This document shows, piece after piece, positions 14,662 through 23,511 of a stretch of 59,785 bases of DNA; the stretch's first letter is position 1, and each line of letters opens with the position of its first letter. The notes under the pieces are model-generated. The model was not told the origin of the DNA, searched no databases, and saw only the letters and a list, made by a program, of their open reading frames with translations. The DNA comes from Elusimicrobiota bacterium. Its GTDB lineage: Bacteria > Elusimicrobiota > Elusimicrobia > UBA1565. A program made the position numbers and the translations under genes. The DNA lies in contig DMEZ01000055.1 of the NCBI GenBank assembly GCA_003450735.1, positions 31,027-90,811 of the forward strand. The letters are read 5' to 3'.

Positions 14662-16187
14662 TGATCGTCGTCCTGGACTTCGGCTCCCAGTACACCCAGC
14701 TCATCGCGCGGCGCCTGCGCGAGCTCGAGGTCTACGCCGAGATCCTGCCCTGCACCGCGCCGGCCGAGAAGGTGCTCGCGAAGTCCCCCCAGGGGATCAT
14801 CCTCTCCGGCGGACCGGCCAGCGTGCACAAGAGCGGCTCGCCGCGCATCGACGAACGCCTCCTGCGGGCCGGCATCCCGGTGCTGGGCATCTGCTACGGC
14901 ATGCAGCTGCTCGTCCACCAGCACGGCGGCAAGGTCGTGCCTGCGCGCCGGCGCGAGTACGGGCATGCCACGGTGACCCGCTTGGGCGAAGACCCCCTCT
15001 TCCAGGGCCTCCCCAAGGAGATGCCGGTCTGGATGAGCCACGGCGACGGGGCCAAGAGCCTGGGGCATAACGGGTTCCGCGTCCTCGCCCGCACCTCCAC
15101 CGCCCCCTTCGCGGCCGTAGCCGACGCCGCGCGCCGGCAGTACGGCGTGCAGTTCCACCCCGAGGTGGCCCACACGCCCGGCGGCGCCCGCCTGCTCGAG
15201 AACTTCGCCCGCACGGTCTGCGCCGTCCGCGAGCGCTGGACGATGGCCTCCTTCCTCGAGCGGTCGGTCGCCTCCATCCGCTCCCAGGTCGGGAACGGGC
15301 GGGTGGTCTGCGCTCTCTCCGGCGGCGTGGACTCCTCGGTCGCCGCGGCCCTGCTCAGCCGGGCCATCGGCCGGCGCCTGCACTGCGTGTACGTGGACAC
15401 CGGCCTCGGCCGCTTCGGCGACCTCGAGCACCTGCGCGAGGCCTTCCGGGGCTTCAAGCTCGACCTCAAGGTCGTGGACGCCTCGGCCCTCTTCCTGAAG
15501 AGGCTGGCCGGCGTCAGCGACCCCGAGCGCAAGCGCAAGATCATCGGCCGCAGCTTCATCGAGGTGTTCGACCGGGAGGCCAAGCGCCTCAAGGGCGTCG
15601 AGTTCCTCGCCCAGGGCACCCTCTACCCCGACGTCATCGAGTCGGTGAGCGTGCACGGCCCCTCCGCCGTCATCAAGAGCCACCACAACGTCGGGGGGCT
15701 GCCCAAGCGGATGAAGCTCAAGCTCGTAGAGCCCCTGCGCTTCCTCTTCAAGGACGAGGTCCGGCGCCTCGGCCGCGCGATGAAGCTCCCCGAGATCCTC
15801 ATCGGGCGCCACCCCTTCCCCGGCCCGGGGCTCGCTGTGCGCATCCTCGGGCCTGTGACCTGGGAGCGCCTCGAGCGCCTGCGCCGCGCCGACCGCATCG
15901 TCGTCGAGGAGCTGCGCTCGTCGGGCTGGTACGCCAAGGTCTGGCAGGCCTTCGCGGTGCTCCTCCCCGTCAAGACGGTCGGGGTGATGGGCGATGAGCG
16001 CACCCACGATTTCGTCGTCGCCATCCGGTCGGTGGACAGCGTGGACGGCATGACGGCCGACTGGAGCCGCCTGCCCCACGACCTGCTCGCCCGGATGTCG
16101 AGCCGCATCGTCTCCGAGGTCCGGGGCATCAACCGCGTCGTCTACGACGCCACCTCCAAGCCGCCGGCCACCATCGAATGGGAATGA
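14661..16187 (+). CDS. guaA: GMP synthase (glutamine-hydrolysing)
   Basis: A 508-residue protein. The class I glutamine amidotransferase domain shows DFGSQYTQLIARRLRE, ILSGGPASVH, the nucleophile elbow GICYGMQ, and the His of VQFHPEVAHT. The ATP-pyrophosphatase domain carries ALSGGVDSSVAAALL, and the C-terminal dimer domain HPFPGPGLAVRIL and ends KPPATIEWE. It aminates XMP to GMP. The length and all active-site motifs are normal. Confidence 0.96.
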   Translation: MIVVLDFGSQYTQLIARRLRELEVYAEILPCTAPAEKVLAKSPQGIILSGGPASVHKSGSPRIDERLLRAGIPVLGICYGMQLLVHQHGGKVVPARRREYGHATVTRLGEDPLFQGLPKEMPVWMSHGDGAKSLGHNGFRVLARTSTAPFAAVADAARRQYGVQFHPEVAHTPGGARLLENFARTVCAVRERWTMASFLERSVASIRSQVGNGRVVCALSGGVDSSVAAALLSRAIGRRLHCVYVDTGLGRFGDLEHLREAFRGFKLDLKVVDASALFLKRLAGVSDPERKRKIIGRSFIEVFDREAKRLKGVEFLAQGTLYPDVIESVSVHGPSAVIKSHHNVGGLPKRMKLKLVEPLRFLFKDEVRRLGRAMKLPEILIGRHPFPGPGLAVRILGPVTWERLERLRRADRIVVEELRSSGWYAKVWQAFAVLLPVKTVGVMGDERTHDFVVAIRSVDSVDGMTADWSRLPHDLLARMSSRIVSEVRGINRVVYDATSKPPATIEWE

Positions 16188-17086
16188 CGCAGACCCCGAA
16201 GCCGCCGACCCTCGCCTCCTCCCACCTGCCGGGTCTGCGCCTCTTTGCCCGGGGCAAGGTGCGCGACGTCTACGAGACGGGCGAGCACCTCCTCATCGTG
16301 GCGACCGACCGCCTCTCGGCCTTCGACGTCGTTTTGCCGACCCCCATACCGGCCAAGGGCGAGGTCCTCACCCAGCTCTCCGCATTCTGGTTCGAGAAGA
16401 CGGCGAAACTCGTGCCCAACCACTTCGTGACCGCCGACTTCGGCGAGATCCGCAAGCGCCTCCCGGACCTCCGGCTCGATCCCGCCGTCTACAAGGGCCG
16501 GACGATGCTGGCCCGCAAGGCGGTGCGCGCGGACTGCGAGTGCGTGGTGCGCGGCTACCTGGCCGGCTCGGGCTGGAAGGAGTACCTGAAGACCGGCTCG
16601 GTCTGCGGGCACATCCTTCCCAAGGGCCTGCGGGAGGCCGAGCGCCTGAGCAAGCCCCTCTTCACCCCGACGACCAAGGCCTCCGAGGGCCACGACGAGA
16701 GCATCACCCGCGAGCGCCTCGCCGACCTCGTCGGCGCAGGCACCGCCCGCGAGCTCGAGCGCCTGAGCCTCGCGCTCTACGAGCGGGCGGCCGAGCACGC
16801 CGAGCGCTGCGGCCTGCTCCTGGCCGACACCAAGTTCGAGTTCGGCCACATCGGCGGCCGCCTGGCGGTCATCGACGAGCTGCTCACCCCCGATTCCTCC
16901 CGCTTCTGGGAGAAGGACGCCTGGAAGCCGGGGGCGACGCCCGCGAGCTTCGACAAGCAGTTCGTCCGCGACTGGCTGGAGACCGGCGGCTGGGACAAGC
17001 GCCCGCCCGCCCCCGAGCTCCCCGCCGACGTGGTCGAGGGGACGTCCAGCCGCTACCGTGAAGCCCTCCGGAGGTTGACCGCATGA
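16184..17086 (+). CDS. purC: SAICAR synthase
   Basis: A 300-residue enzyme that joins aspartate to CAIR. GKVRDVYE, ATDRLSAFDVVLPTPIPAKG, ARKAVRADCECVVRGYLAGSGW, KASEGHDESIT and LADTKFEFGHIGG are the canonical blocks. The start MTQTPKPP overlaps the guaA stop by four bases (ATGA); an ATG two codons earlier is possible. The ~300-residue form, rather than the 240-residue one, is like that of Gram-negatives and eukaryotes. Confidence 0.95.
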   Translation: MTQTPKPPTLASSHLPGLRLFARGKVRDVYETGEHLLIVATDRLSAFDVVLPTPIPAKGEVLTQLSAFWFEKTAKLVPNHFVTADFGEIRKRLPDLRLDPAVYKGRTMLARKAVRADCECVVRGYLAGSGWKEYLKTGSVCGHILPKGLREAERLSKPLFTPTTKASEGHDESITRERLADLVGAGTARELERLSLALYERAAEHAERCGLLLADTKFEFGHIGGRLAVIDELLTPDSSRFWEKDAWKPGATPASFDKQFVRDWLETGGWDKRPPAPELPADVVEGTSSRYREALRRLTA

Positions 17087-17634
17087 CCAAGACGAACGGC
17101 AAGGACCCGGCCGCGCTCCTCGAGCAGGCGGCCCCGCGCGCCGCCCGAAGCGCCGGCCTGCTCACCCACGTCGTGGAGGTCGCCTCCAAGCTCGGCTTCA
17201 ACGACGCGCCGGGCCAGGCCCTCCTCGGGCTGCTGCCCTCCGTCGGCGTCTGCGGCGCCCGCGAGGTCCGGGTCTCCTCGCTCTACGAGATCTCCGGCAA
17301 GCTCTCCTCCTCCCAGATCGACCAGCTCGGCCGCAACCTGCTCTGCGACCCCATCACCCAGGAGTACCGCCTCGACCTCTCGGCCTCCTCGGCGGCCTTC
17401 CTCATCGGCCCCCACTGGCGGGTGGAGGTCTGGCCCAAGCCGCAGGTCACCGACCCCGTGGGGGACAGCGTGCGCAAAGCCATCAAGGACATGGGTTTGC
17501 CGGAGCCCGAGACCGTGCGCACCGGCACGGCCTACCAGATCACCGGGCGCATCAACCAGAACCAGGTCGAGAAGATCACGGCCAAGCTGCTCTCGAACCA
17601 GGTCATCCACCGCACCAAGGTCTCCCAACTGTGA
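17083..17634 (+). CDS. purS: tandem PurS (two PurS domains in one chain)
   Basis: A 183-residue protein with two PurS-like halves. The first (about 25-98) has HVVEVASKLGFNDAPGQALLG, EVRVSSLYEISGKL and LGRNLLCDPITQEYRLD. The second (about 108-183) has WRVEVWPKPQVTDPVGDSVR, TVRTGTAYQITGRI and ITAKLLSNQVIHRTKV. Normal PurS is about 80 residues and forms dimers. PurS bridges PurL and PurQ in FGAM synthetase. In the long single-chain PurL the N-terminal domain is itself a PurS dimer analogue, so this fusion looks like an intermediate form. It overlaps purC (ATGA) and purL (GTGA). Confidence 0.85.
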   Translation: MTKTNGKDPAALLEQAAPRAARSAGLLTHVVEVASKLGFNDAPGQALLGLLPSVGVCGAREVRVSSLYEISGKLSSSQIDQLGRNLLCDPITQEYRLDLSASSAAFLIGPHWRVEVWPKPQVTDPVGDSVRKAIKDMGLPEPETVRTGTAYQITGRINQNQVEKITAKLLSNQVIHRTKVSQL

Positions 17635-20096
17635 GCCGGCCCCTCCCCGCCACGGACGCCGCGGCCTGGCCCCAGTGGGCCTGCGCGCCGGTCAAGGCCC
17701 TGCAGGACCTCAGCGCCCGCCACGGCTGGTCGCTCTCGGCCGACGAGCTCAAGGCCGTCCAGGCTCACTTCGCGGCCCTGAAGCGCGAGCCGACCCGGGC
17801 CGAGGTCGAGATGCTGGCGCAGTCCTGGTCCGAGCACTGCCGCCACAAGACCTTCCGCAGCCCGATCCGCCTGAAGGATGGGCGTTCCACGCGCCTCATC
17901 AAGAGCCTGCTCGAGGACACTTTGATGGCGGCGACGCGCAAGCTGGCCAAGCCGTGGTGCCTCTCCGTCTTCAAGGACAACGCGGGGGTCGTCGAGTTCG
18001 ACAAGCGCTGGGCCCTGGCCTACAAGGTCGAGACGCACAACCACCCCTGCGCCATCGAGCCCTACGGCGGGGCCGAGACCGGGGTCGGCGGGGTCATCCG
18101 CGACGTCCTGGGCGTGGGCCTCGGCGCCAAGCCGGTGCTCAACACCGACGTGTTCTGCTTCTGCCCGCCGGACTACGCCGGCGAGCTGCCGGAAGGGGTG
18201 CTGCACCCGCGCCGGACGCTGACCTGCGTCGTGGCGGGGGTGCGGGATTACGGCAACCGCATGGGCATCCCCACCGCGGCCGGGGCCGTCTATTTCGATG
18301 AAGGCTACCGCTTCAACCCGCTCGTCTTCGTGGGCACGGTGGGCCTCATGCCCCACGGCGCCGTCCATACGAGCATCCAGCCCGGCGACGCCGTCGTAGC
18401 GATCGGCGGGCGCACCGGCCGCGACGGCCTGCACGGCGCCACCTTCTCCTCGACCGGCCTCGACAAGGGCGTCGACTCCACCGCGGTGCAGATCGGCCAC
18501 GCCATCTGCGAGAAGCGCGTCCTCGACGCGCTCCTGCGCGCGCGCAGCGCCAAGCTCTACCGCGCCCTGACCGACTGCGGCGCCGGCGGCTTCTCCTCGG
18601 CGGTCGGCGAGATGGCCGCCCGCGTGCAGGGCAAGGGCGGGGCCCGCGTGGACCTCGCCAAGGCCCTGCTCAAGGTCTCGGACCTCGAGCCCTGGGAAGT
18701 CTGGCTCTCGGAAGCCCAGGAGCGCATGGTGCTGGCCGTCCCGCCGAAGAACCTCAAGGCCCTCCAGGAGCTCATGGCCGCCGAGAGCGTCGAGGCCTGC
18801 GTGCTCGGCGAGTTCACCTCCACCGGCCGCATCGAGGTGCTCCACGGCGAGCAGCGCATCGTCGATCTCGACCTGGACTTCGTCCACGACGGCCTCCCCC
18901 TCCGGGAGCAGGCCGCCCTGTGGGAGGCGCCCAAGACGGAGCCTCCCGCCCCGCTGAGGCTCGACGGCGAACGCTGCGCGCAGATCCTGCGCTGGGCCGT
19001 CTCCCATCTGAACGTCTGCAGCCGCGAGTGGATCATCCGCCAGTACGACCACGAGGTCCAGGGCGGGACCGTGGTGAAGCCCCTGCAGGGCATCCAGCAC
19101 GACGGCCCCGGCGATGCCTGCGTCATCTGGCCCATCGCGGTCACCGAGGACCCCTCGGACTACCGGGGCTTCGCCGTCGCGCACGGCATCAACCCCGCGC
19201 TCGGCAAGGACCCCTACGCGATGGCCCTCGCCTGCGTGGACGAGGCGCTCGCGAACCTGGTCTGCGTGGGGGCCGACGTCTCGAAGGCCGCCCTGCTCGA
19301 CAACTTCTGCTGGGGCAGCCCCAAGGACCCGCGCCAGCTGGGGGCCCTGGTCCGCGCCGCGGAGGGCTGCCGCGACGCCGCGCTCGGCTTCGAGACGCCC
19401 TTCATCTCGGGCAAGGACAGCCTCCACAACGAGTTCATCGACGCCAAGGGGCGCGCGGTCCCCATCCCTGGGACCCTGCTCATCTCGGCCATCGCTCCGG
19501 TGCCGGACATCCGCCGCGCCCTGACGATGGACATGAAGGGGCCGCGCAACGCCCTCTACATCGTCGGGCGCACGGCCGGCGCCCTGGGCGGGTCGCTTTT
19601 GGCCCAGCACCTGGAGCTCCACGCGGCCCCCTGCCCCGAGGTGGACGTCCGCGCCGCCCGCGACGCCTACCGGAAGATCAGCCTGGCCGCCCAGAAGGGC
19701 CTGCTCCTCTCGGCCCACGACCTCTCGGAGGGCGGGCTCGCCGCGGCCGCCAGCGAGATGGGGTTCTCGGGCGACACGGGCGTCGAGATCGATCTCGACA
19801 AGCTCCCCCGCGCCAAGGACGCCGCCGGCGAGGCCGCGCTCCTCTTCTCGGAGACTCCGAGCCGCATCCTGCTCGAGGTGTCTCCCGAGTGCGAGAAGGA
19901 GTTCCTCAAGGCCCTGCGCGGCACCCTCTGCGCCCGCATCGGCACCACCCTCGCGAACCCGGTCCTCCGGATCCTCGGGCTGGACGGCCGCATCCACTTC
20001 GAGGAAGGCCTTCGGGACCTCAAGGCCCTCTGGCAGAAGACCCTGCCCGAGAAGCTGCTCGTCGGGCTCAACGCCCGCAACGGGGGCAAGCGATGA
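17631..20096 (+). CDS. purL: FGAM synthase subunit PurL
   Basis: An 821-residue ATP-dependent synthase starting at a GTG that overlaps purS. SWSEHCRHKTF, AYKVETHNHPCAIEPYGGAETG, GGRTGRDGLHGATFSS, LTDCGAGGFSSAVGEMA and the second-half LSAHDLSEGGLAAAASEMGFS are standard. Together with PurS and PurQ it converts FGAR to FGAM. It is longer than the usual ~740-residue small PurL, with extra sequence spread through the chain, but it lacks the N-terminal PurS-like and C-terminal glutaminase domains of the large form; those are separate genes on either side. Confidence 0.95.
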   Translation: MSRPLPATDAAAWPQWACAPVKALQDLSARHGWSLSADELKAVQAHFAALKREPTRAEVEMLAQSWSEHCRHKTFRSPIRLKDGRSTRLIKSLLEDTLMAATRKLAKPWCLSVFKDNAGVVEFDKRWALAYKVETHNHPCAIEPYGGAETGVGGVIRDVLGVGLGAKPVLNTDVFCFCPPDYAGELPEGVLHPRRTLTCVVAGVRDYGNRMGIPTAAGAVYFDEGYRFNPLVFVGTVGLMPHGAVHTSIQPGDAVVAIGGRTGRDGLHGATFSSTGLDKGVDSTAVQIGHAICEKRVLDALLRARSAKLYRALTDCGAGGFSSAVGEMAARVQGKGGARVDLAKALLKVSDLEPWEVWLSEAQERMVLAVPPKNLKALQELMAAESVEACVLGEFTSTGRIEVLHGEQRIVDLDLDFVHDGLPLREQAALWEAPKTEPPAPLRLDGERCAQILRWAVSHLNVCSREWIIRQYDHEVQGGTVVKPLQGIQHDGPGDACVIWPIAVTEDPSDYRGFAVAHGINPALGKDPYAMALACVDEALANLVCVGADVSKAALLDNFCWGSPKDPRQLGALVRAAEGCRDAALGFETPFISGKDSLHNEFIDAKGRAVPIPGTLLISAIAPVPDIRRALTMDMKGPRNALYIVGRTAGALGGSLLAQHLELHAAPCPEVDVRAARDAYRKISLAAQKGLLLSAHDLSEGGLAAAASEMGFSGDTGVEIDLDKLPRAKDAAGEAALLFSETPSRILLEVSPECEKEFLKALRGTLCARIGTTLANPVLRILGLDGRIHFEEGLRDLKALWQKTLPEKLLVGLNARNGGKR

Positions 20097-20869
20097 GGAC
20101 GCCCAAGGCGCTGATCCTGCGCGCGGCCGGCACCAATTGCGACGTCGAGACCGCGGTCGCCTTCAAGATGGTCGGCGCGACCGCCGTGACCGCCCACATC
20201 GACGAGGTCAAGCAGGGGCGCGTGCGCCTCATGGACCACGACATCCTCGTCTTCCCCGGAGGGTTCACCTACGGCGACGACATCAGCGCCGGCAAGGTCC
20301 TCGCCAACGAGCTCAAGGCCCACCTGCGGGAACTGAGGGGCTTCATCCGCAGCGGGCGGCCGGTGCTCGGCATCTGCAACGGATTCCAGGTGCTCGTCAA
20401 GTGCGGGCTTTTGCCCCAGACCCCCTCCAACGAGCAGACGGCCTCCCTCTCCTTCAACGACTCCAACCGCTTCGAGGCCCGCTGGGTGCGCCTGCGCATC
20501 AACCTGCAGAGCCAGTCGCTCTTCATCCGGGGCCTGCCCGAGATCATCGAACTGCCCGTCGCGCACGGCGAGGGCAAGTTCGTGGTCAAGTCGCCCAAGG
20601 TGCTCGAGCACCTCAAGAAGACGCGGGCCATCCTCATGCAGTACGTCAACGAGGAGGGCAAGTTCGCGGGCTACCCCTACAACCCCAACGGCTCGCTCTT
20701 CAACATCGCGGCCATCACGAACCCGGAGGGGAACTGCCTGGGCCTGATGCCGCACCCGGAGCGCTTCATCACCCGCTGGCACCACCCCAATTGGACGCGG
20801 CAGACCTTCCTCAAGGACGGGGTGGGCCTCGAGATCTTCCGCAACGCGGTCACCTATGTGGCATCCTGA
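20093..20869 (+). CDS. purQ: FGAM synthase glutaminase subunit PurQ
   Basis: A 258-residue class I glutamine amidotransferase. ILRAAGTNCDVETAVAFKMVGA, LVFPGGFTYGDDISAGKVLA, the Cys of LGICNGFQ and the His-Glu of LMPHPERF form the active site. It feeds ammonia to PurL. At 258 residues it is longer than the ~225-residue form of Bacillus, like PurQ in other lineages with split FGAM synthetase. Four-base overlap with purL. Confidence 0.95.
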   Translation: MRTPKALILRAAGTNCDVETAVAFKMVGATAVTAHIDEVKQGRVRLMDHDILVFPGGFTYGDDISAGKVLANELKAHLRELRGFIRSGRPVLGICNGFQVLVKCGLLPQTPSNEQTASLSFNDSNRFEARWVRLRINLQSQSLFIRGLPEIIELPVAHGEGKFVVKSPKVLEHLKKTRAILMQYVNEEGKFAGYPYNPNGSLFNIAAITNPEGNCLGLMPHPERFITRWHHPNWTRQTFLKDGVGLEIFRNAVTYVAS

Positions 20870-20881
20870 CCTGCGCCGGCC

Positions 20882-22252
20882 ATGTGCGGCCTAGTCGCCA
20901 TCGCCGGAGACTCCAGCGCCGTCCGCCTCGCGACCCTCGCACTCTACGCGCTCCAGCACCGCGGCCAGGAAGCCGCCGGGCTCGTCTCGGCCTCGGGCGG
21001 CCGCCTGCACGCCCGGCACGGCCTGGGGCTGGTGGCCGACGTCCTGCCCGAGGAGGCCCTGCGCGCGCTCCCGGGACGCAGCGCCCTCGGGCACGTGCGC
21101 TACGCGACGGCGGGCGGGAGCTCCATCCAGAACGCCCAGCCCCTCGTCTTCGACCATGTCCACGGCCCCATCGCCATCGCCCATAACGGCACCCTGACCA
21201 ACGCGCTCACCCTGCGCAGGCGCCTCGAGGCGCGGGGGGCCATCTTCCGCACCACGAGCGACAGCGAGGTGATCGTCCACCTGATCGCCCGCCAGAAGGG
21301 CCCCGTGGAGCGGGCCATCGCCGCCGCCCTGCGCAAAGTCGAGGGCGCCTACTCCCTGCTCTTCCTGACCCCCGAAAGCCTCATCGCCGCGCGCGACCCT
21401 CAAGGCTTCCGGCCCCTGGTGCTCGGGCGCAAGGGGAAGGCCTTCGTCTTCGCCTCGGAGACCACGGCGCTCAACCAGATCGGCGCCGAGCTCGTCCGAG
21501 AGGTCGAGCCGGGCGAGATGATCGTCGTCTCGAAAGGCCGACTGCGCTCCACGCGCCTCTCCCCCCGCCCCGCCAAGCGGGCCCTCTGCGTGTTCGAGCA
21601 GATCTACTTCGCCCGACCCGACTCGAGCGTGTTCGGCCTGAGCGTGCAGGCCACGCGCCGACAGCTCGGCAGGGAGCTCGCCAAGGAGATGTTCGGCGTC
21701 GAGGCCGACGCCGTGGTGCCCGTCCCGGACTCGGGCGTCCCCGCCGCCATCGGCTTCGCCGAGGAGTCGGGCATCCCCTTCGAGCTCGGCTTCGTGCGCA
21801 GCCACTACGTGGGCCGCAGCTTCATCCAGCCGGCGCAGGGGATGCGCGATTACGCGGTGATGCTCAAGCTCATGCCCGTGCGCGAGGTGCTGGCCGGCAA
21901 GAGGATCATCCTGGTCGACGACTCGCTGGTGCGGGGCACGACCTCCCGGCGCCTCTGCCGCATCCTGCGCGCGGCCGGGGTGAGGGCCATCCACATGGCG
22001 GTCTCCTCCCCGCCCATCCTCTCGCCCTGCTACTACGGCATCGACACCCCCCAGCGCAAGGAGCTCATCGCGGCGCAGCGCTCCCTCCCCGGGATCGTCC
22101 GCTTCCTGGGCGTGGACAGCCTGCACTACCTGAGCCTCGAGGGCCTGCTGCGCGCCGCGGGCCGGGAGGGAGGGCCGAAGGGAACGGACTACTGCACGGC
22201 CTGCTTCACCCGGCGCTATCCCACGCCCCTGACGGACCTGAGAGCCGCATGA
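20882..22252 (+). CDS. purF: amidophosphoribosyltransferase
   Basis: A 456-residue enzyme that commits PRPP to purines. The start MCGLVAIAG exposes the nucleophilic Cys after Met removal. ALQHRGQEAAG and VRYATAGGSSIQNAQP belong to the glutaminase domain, and IILVDDSLVRGTTSRR is the PRPP site. CVFEQIYFARPDS, LSPCYYGID and DYCTACF place four cysteines as in the 4Fe-4S-containing Bacillus-type PurF, so an oxygen-sensitive cluster is expected. It sits 12 bases after purQ. Confidence 0.95.
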   Translation: MCGLVAIAGDSSAVRLATLALYALQHRGQEAAGLVSASGGRLHARHGLGLVADVLPEEALRALPGRSALGHVRYATAGGSSIQNAQPLVFDHVHGPIAIAHNGTLTNALTLRRRLEARGAIFRTTSDSEVIVHLIARQKGPVERAIAAALRKVEGAYSLLFLTPESLIAARDPQGFRPLVLGRKGKAFVFASETTALNQIGAELVREVEPGEMIVVSKGRLRSTRLSPRPAKRALCVFEQIYFARPDSSVFGLSVQATRRQLGRELAKEMFGVEADAVVPVPDSGVPAAIGFAEESGIPFELGFVRSHYVGRSFIQPAQGMRDYAVMLKLMPVREVLAGKRIILVDDSLVRGTTSRRLCRILRAAGVRAIHMAVSSPPILSPCYYGIDTPQRKELIAAQRSLPGIVRFLGVDSLHYLSLEGLLRAAGREGGPKGTDYCTACFTRRYPTPLTDLRAA

Positions 22253-23511
22253 ACGCGCTGATCGTCGGCTCCGGCGGCCGCGAGCACGCCCTGGCCTGGG
22301 CGCTGAGGAAGAGCCCTCGTCTGGAGAGGCTCTACGCCGCCCCGGGATCGGCCGGGATGTCGGCCCTGGCCGAGCCGGCCGCCTGCGACCCTCTCGACGC
22401 CGAAGCCCTCGCGGGCGTTTGCCGGGAGCGCAAGGTGAGCCTGGTCGTGATCGGCCCCGAGGCGCCGCTCGCCCTGGGCGTCGCGGACGGTCTGCGCGAG
22501 CGGGGCTTCAGCGTGTTCGGGCCCGGCCGGGACGCCGCGCGCCTCGAGTCCTCCAAGGCCCATGCCAAGGATTTCATGGCCCGCCACGGCCTCCCCACGG
22601 CCCGCAGCAAGGTCTTCACCGCCTTCGAGGAGGCCCGCGCGGCCCTCCCCTCTTTCGGGGATTCCGTGGTCGTGAAGGCGGACGGCCTCGCCGCCGGGAA
22701 GGGCGTGCGGGTCTGCGCGAGCCACTCCGAGGCGGAGGCGGCCCTCTCGGACTTCCTGCTCGAGAAGGTCCACGGGGAAGCCGGCCGGAAGGTCGTCCTT
22801 GAAGAGAAGCTCGAGGGGACCGAAGCCACGCTCATGGCTATCCTCGACGGAAAGAGCTGCCGGCTTCTGCCCTCCAGCCAGGACCACAAGCGCCTGCTCG
22901 AGGGCGACCAAGGCCCCAACACGGGGGGCATGGGGGCTGTCTCGCCGGCGCCGGCTTTGACGCAGGCGCTCCTGTCGCGGATCCGCGGCGAGATCTTCGA
23001 CCGGGCCCTCGAGGGCCTGCGCAAGGACGGCCTCGACTACCGCGGGGTGCTCTACGCGGGCCTCATGCTGACCCGCGAGGGCCCGAAGCTGCTGGAGTTC
23101 AACGTGCGCTTCGGCGACCCCGAGACCCAGGCGGTCCTGCCCCTGCTCGACGCCGACCTCCTGGAACTGCTCCACTCGGCGGCGGAAGGCCGCCTGGAGG
23201 ACGCCCCCCTCCGAGCCTACGAGGGCTCGAGCGTCTGCGTCGTGCTGGCCTCCGAGGGCTATCCCGATCAGCCGAAGACGGGACGCCCCATCGAAGGCCT
23301 GGACGCCGCGGACGCGCTGGTCTTCCACGCCGGGACGAAGCGGGCCGGGAAAAGCTGGAGCACCGCGGGCGGGCGCGTGCTGGGCGTGTGCGCGGTCGGG
23401 CCGGACCTGGGCTCGGCCCGCCGCAAGGCCTACGAGGCCGCCGGGCGCATCCATTTCGAAGGCATGCACTTCCGCAAGGACATCGGAGCCTGCGCCTCAT
23501 GCGCCTGCTGA
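22249..23511 (+). CDS. purD: phosphoribosylamine-glycine ligase
   Basis: A 420-residue ATP-grasp enzyme. ALIVGSGGREHALAWAL opens the N-domain. VVKADGLAAGKGV, QDHKRLLEGDQGPNTGGMGA and LEFNVRFGDPETQAVLPLL are the canonical grasp motifs. It makes GAR from phosphoribosylamine, the unstable product of PurF directly upstream, with which it overlaps by four bases. The end overlaps pyrC by 13 bases, tying the purine and pyrimidine genes together. Confidence 0.96.
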   Translation: MNALIVGSGGREHALAWALRKSPRLERLYAAPGSAGMSALAEPAACDPLDAEALAGVCRERKVSLVVIGPEAPLALGVADGLRERGFSVFGPGRDAARLESSKAHAKDFMARHGLPTARSKVFTAFEEARAALPSFGDSVVVKADGLAAGKGVRVCASHSEAEAALSDFLLEKVHGEAGRKVVLEEKLEGTEATLMAILDGKSCRLLPSSQDHKRLLEGDQGPNTGGMGAVSPAPALTQALLSRIRGEIFDRALEGLRKDGLDYRGVLYAGLMLTREGPKLLEFNVRFGDPETQAVLPLLDADLLELLHSAAEGRLEDAPLRAYEGSSVCVVLASEGYPDQPKTGRPIEGLDAADALVFHAGTKRAGKSWSTAGGRVLGVCAVGPDLGSARRKAYEAAGRIHFEGMHFRKDIGACASCAC

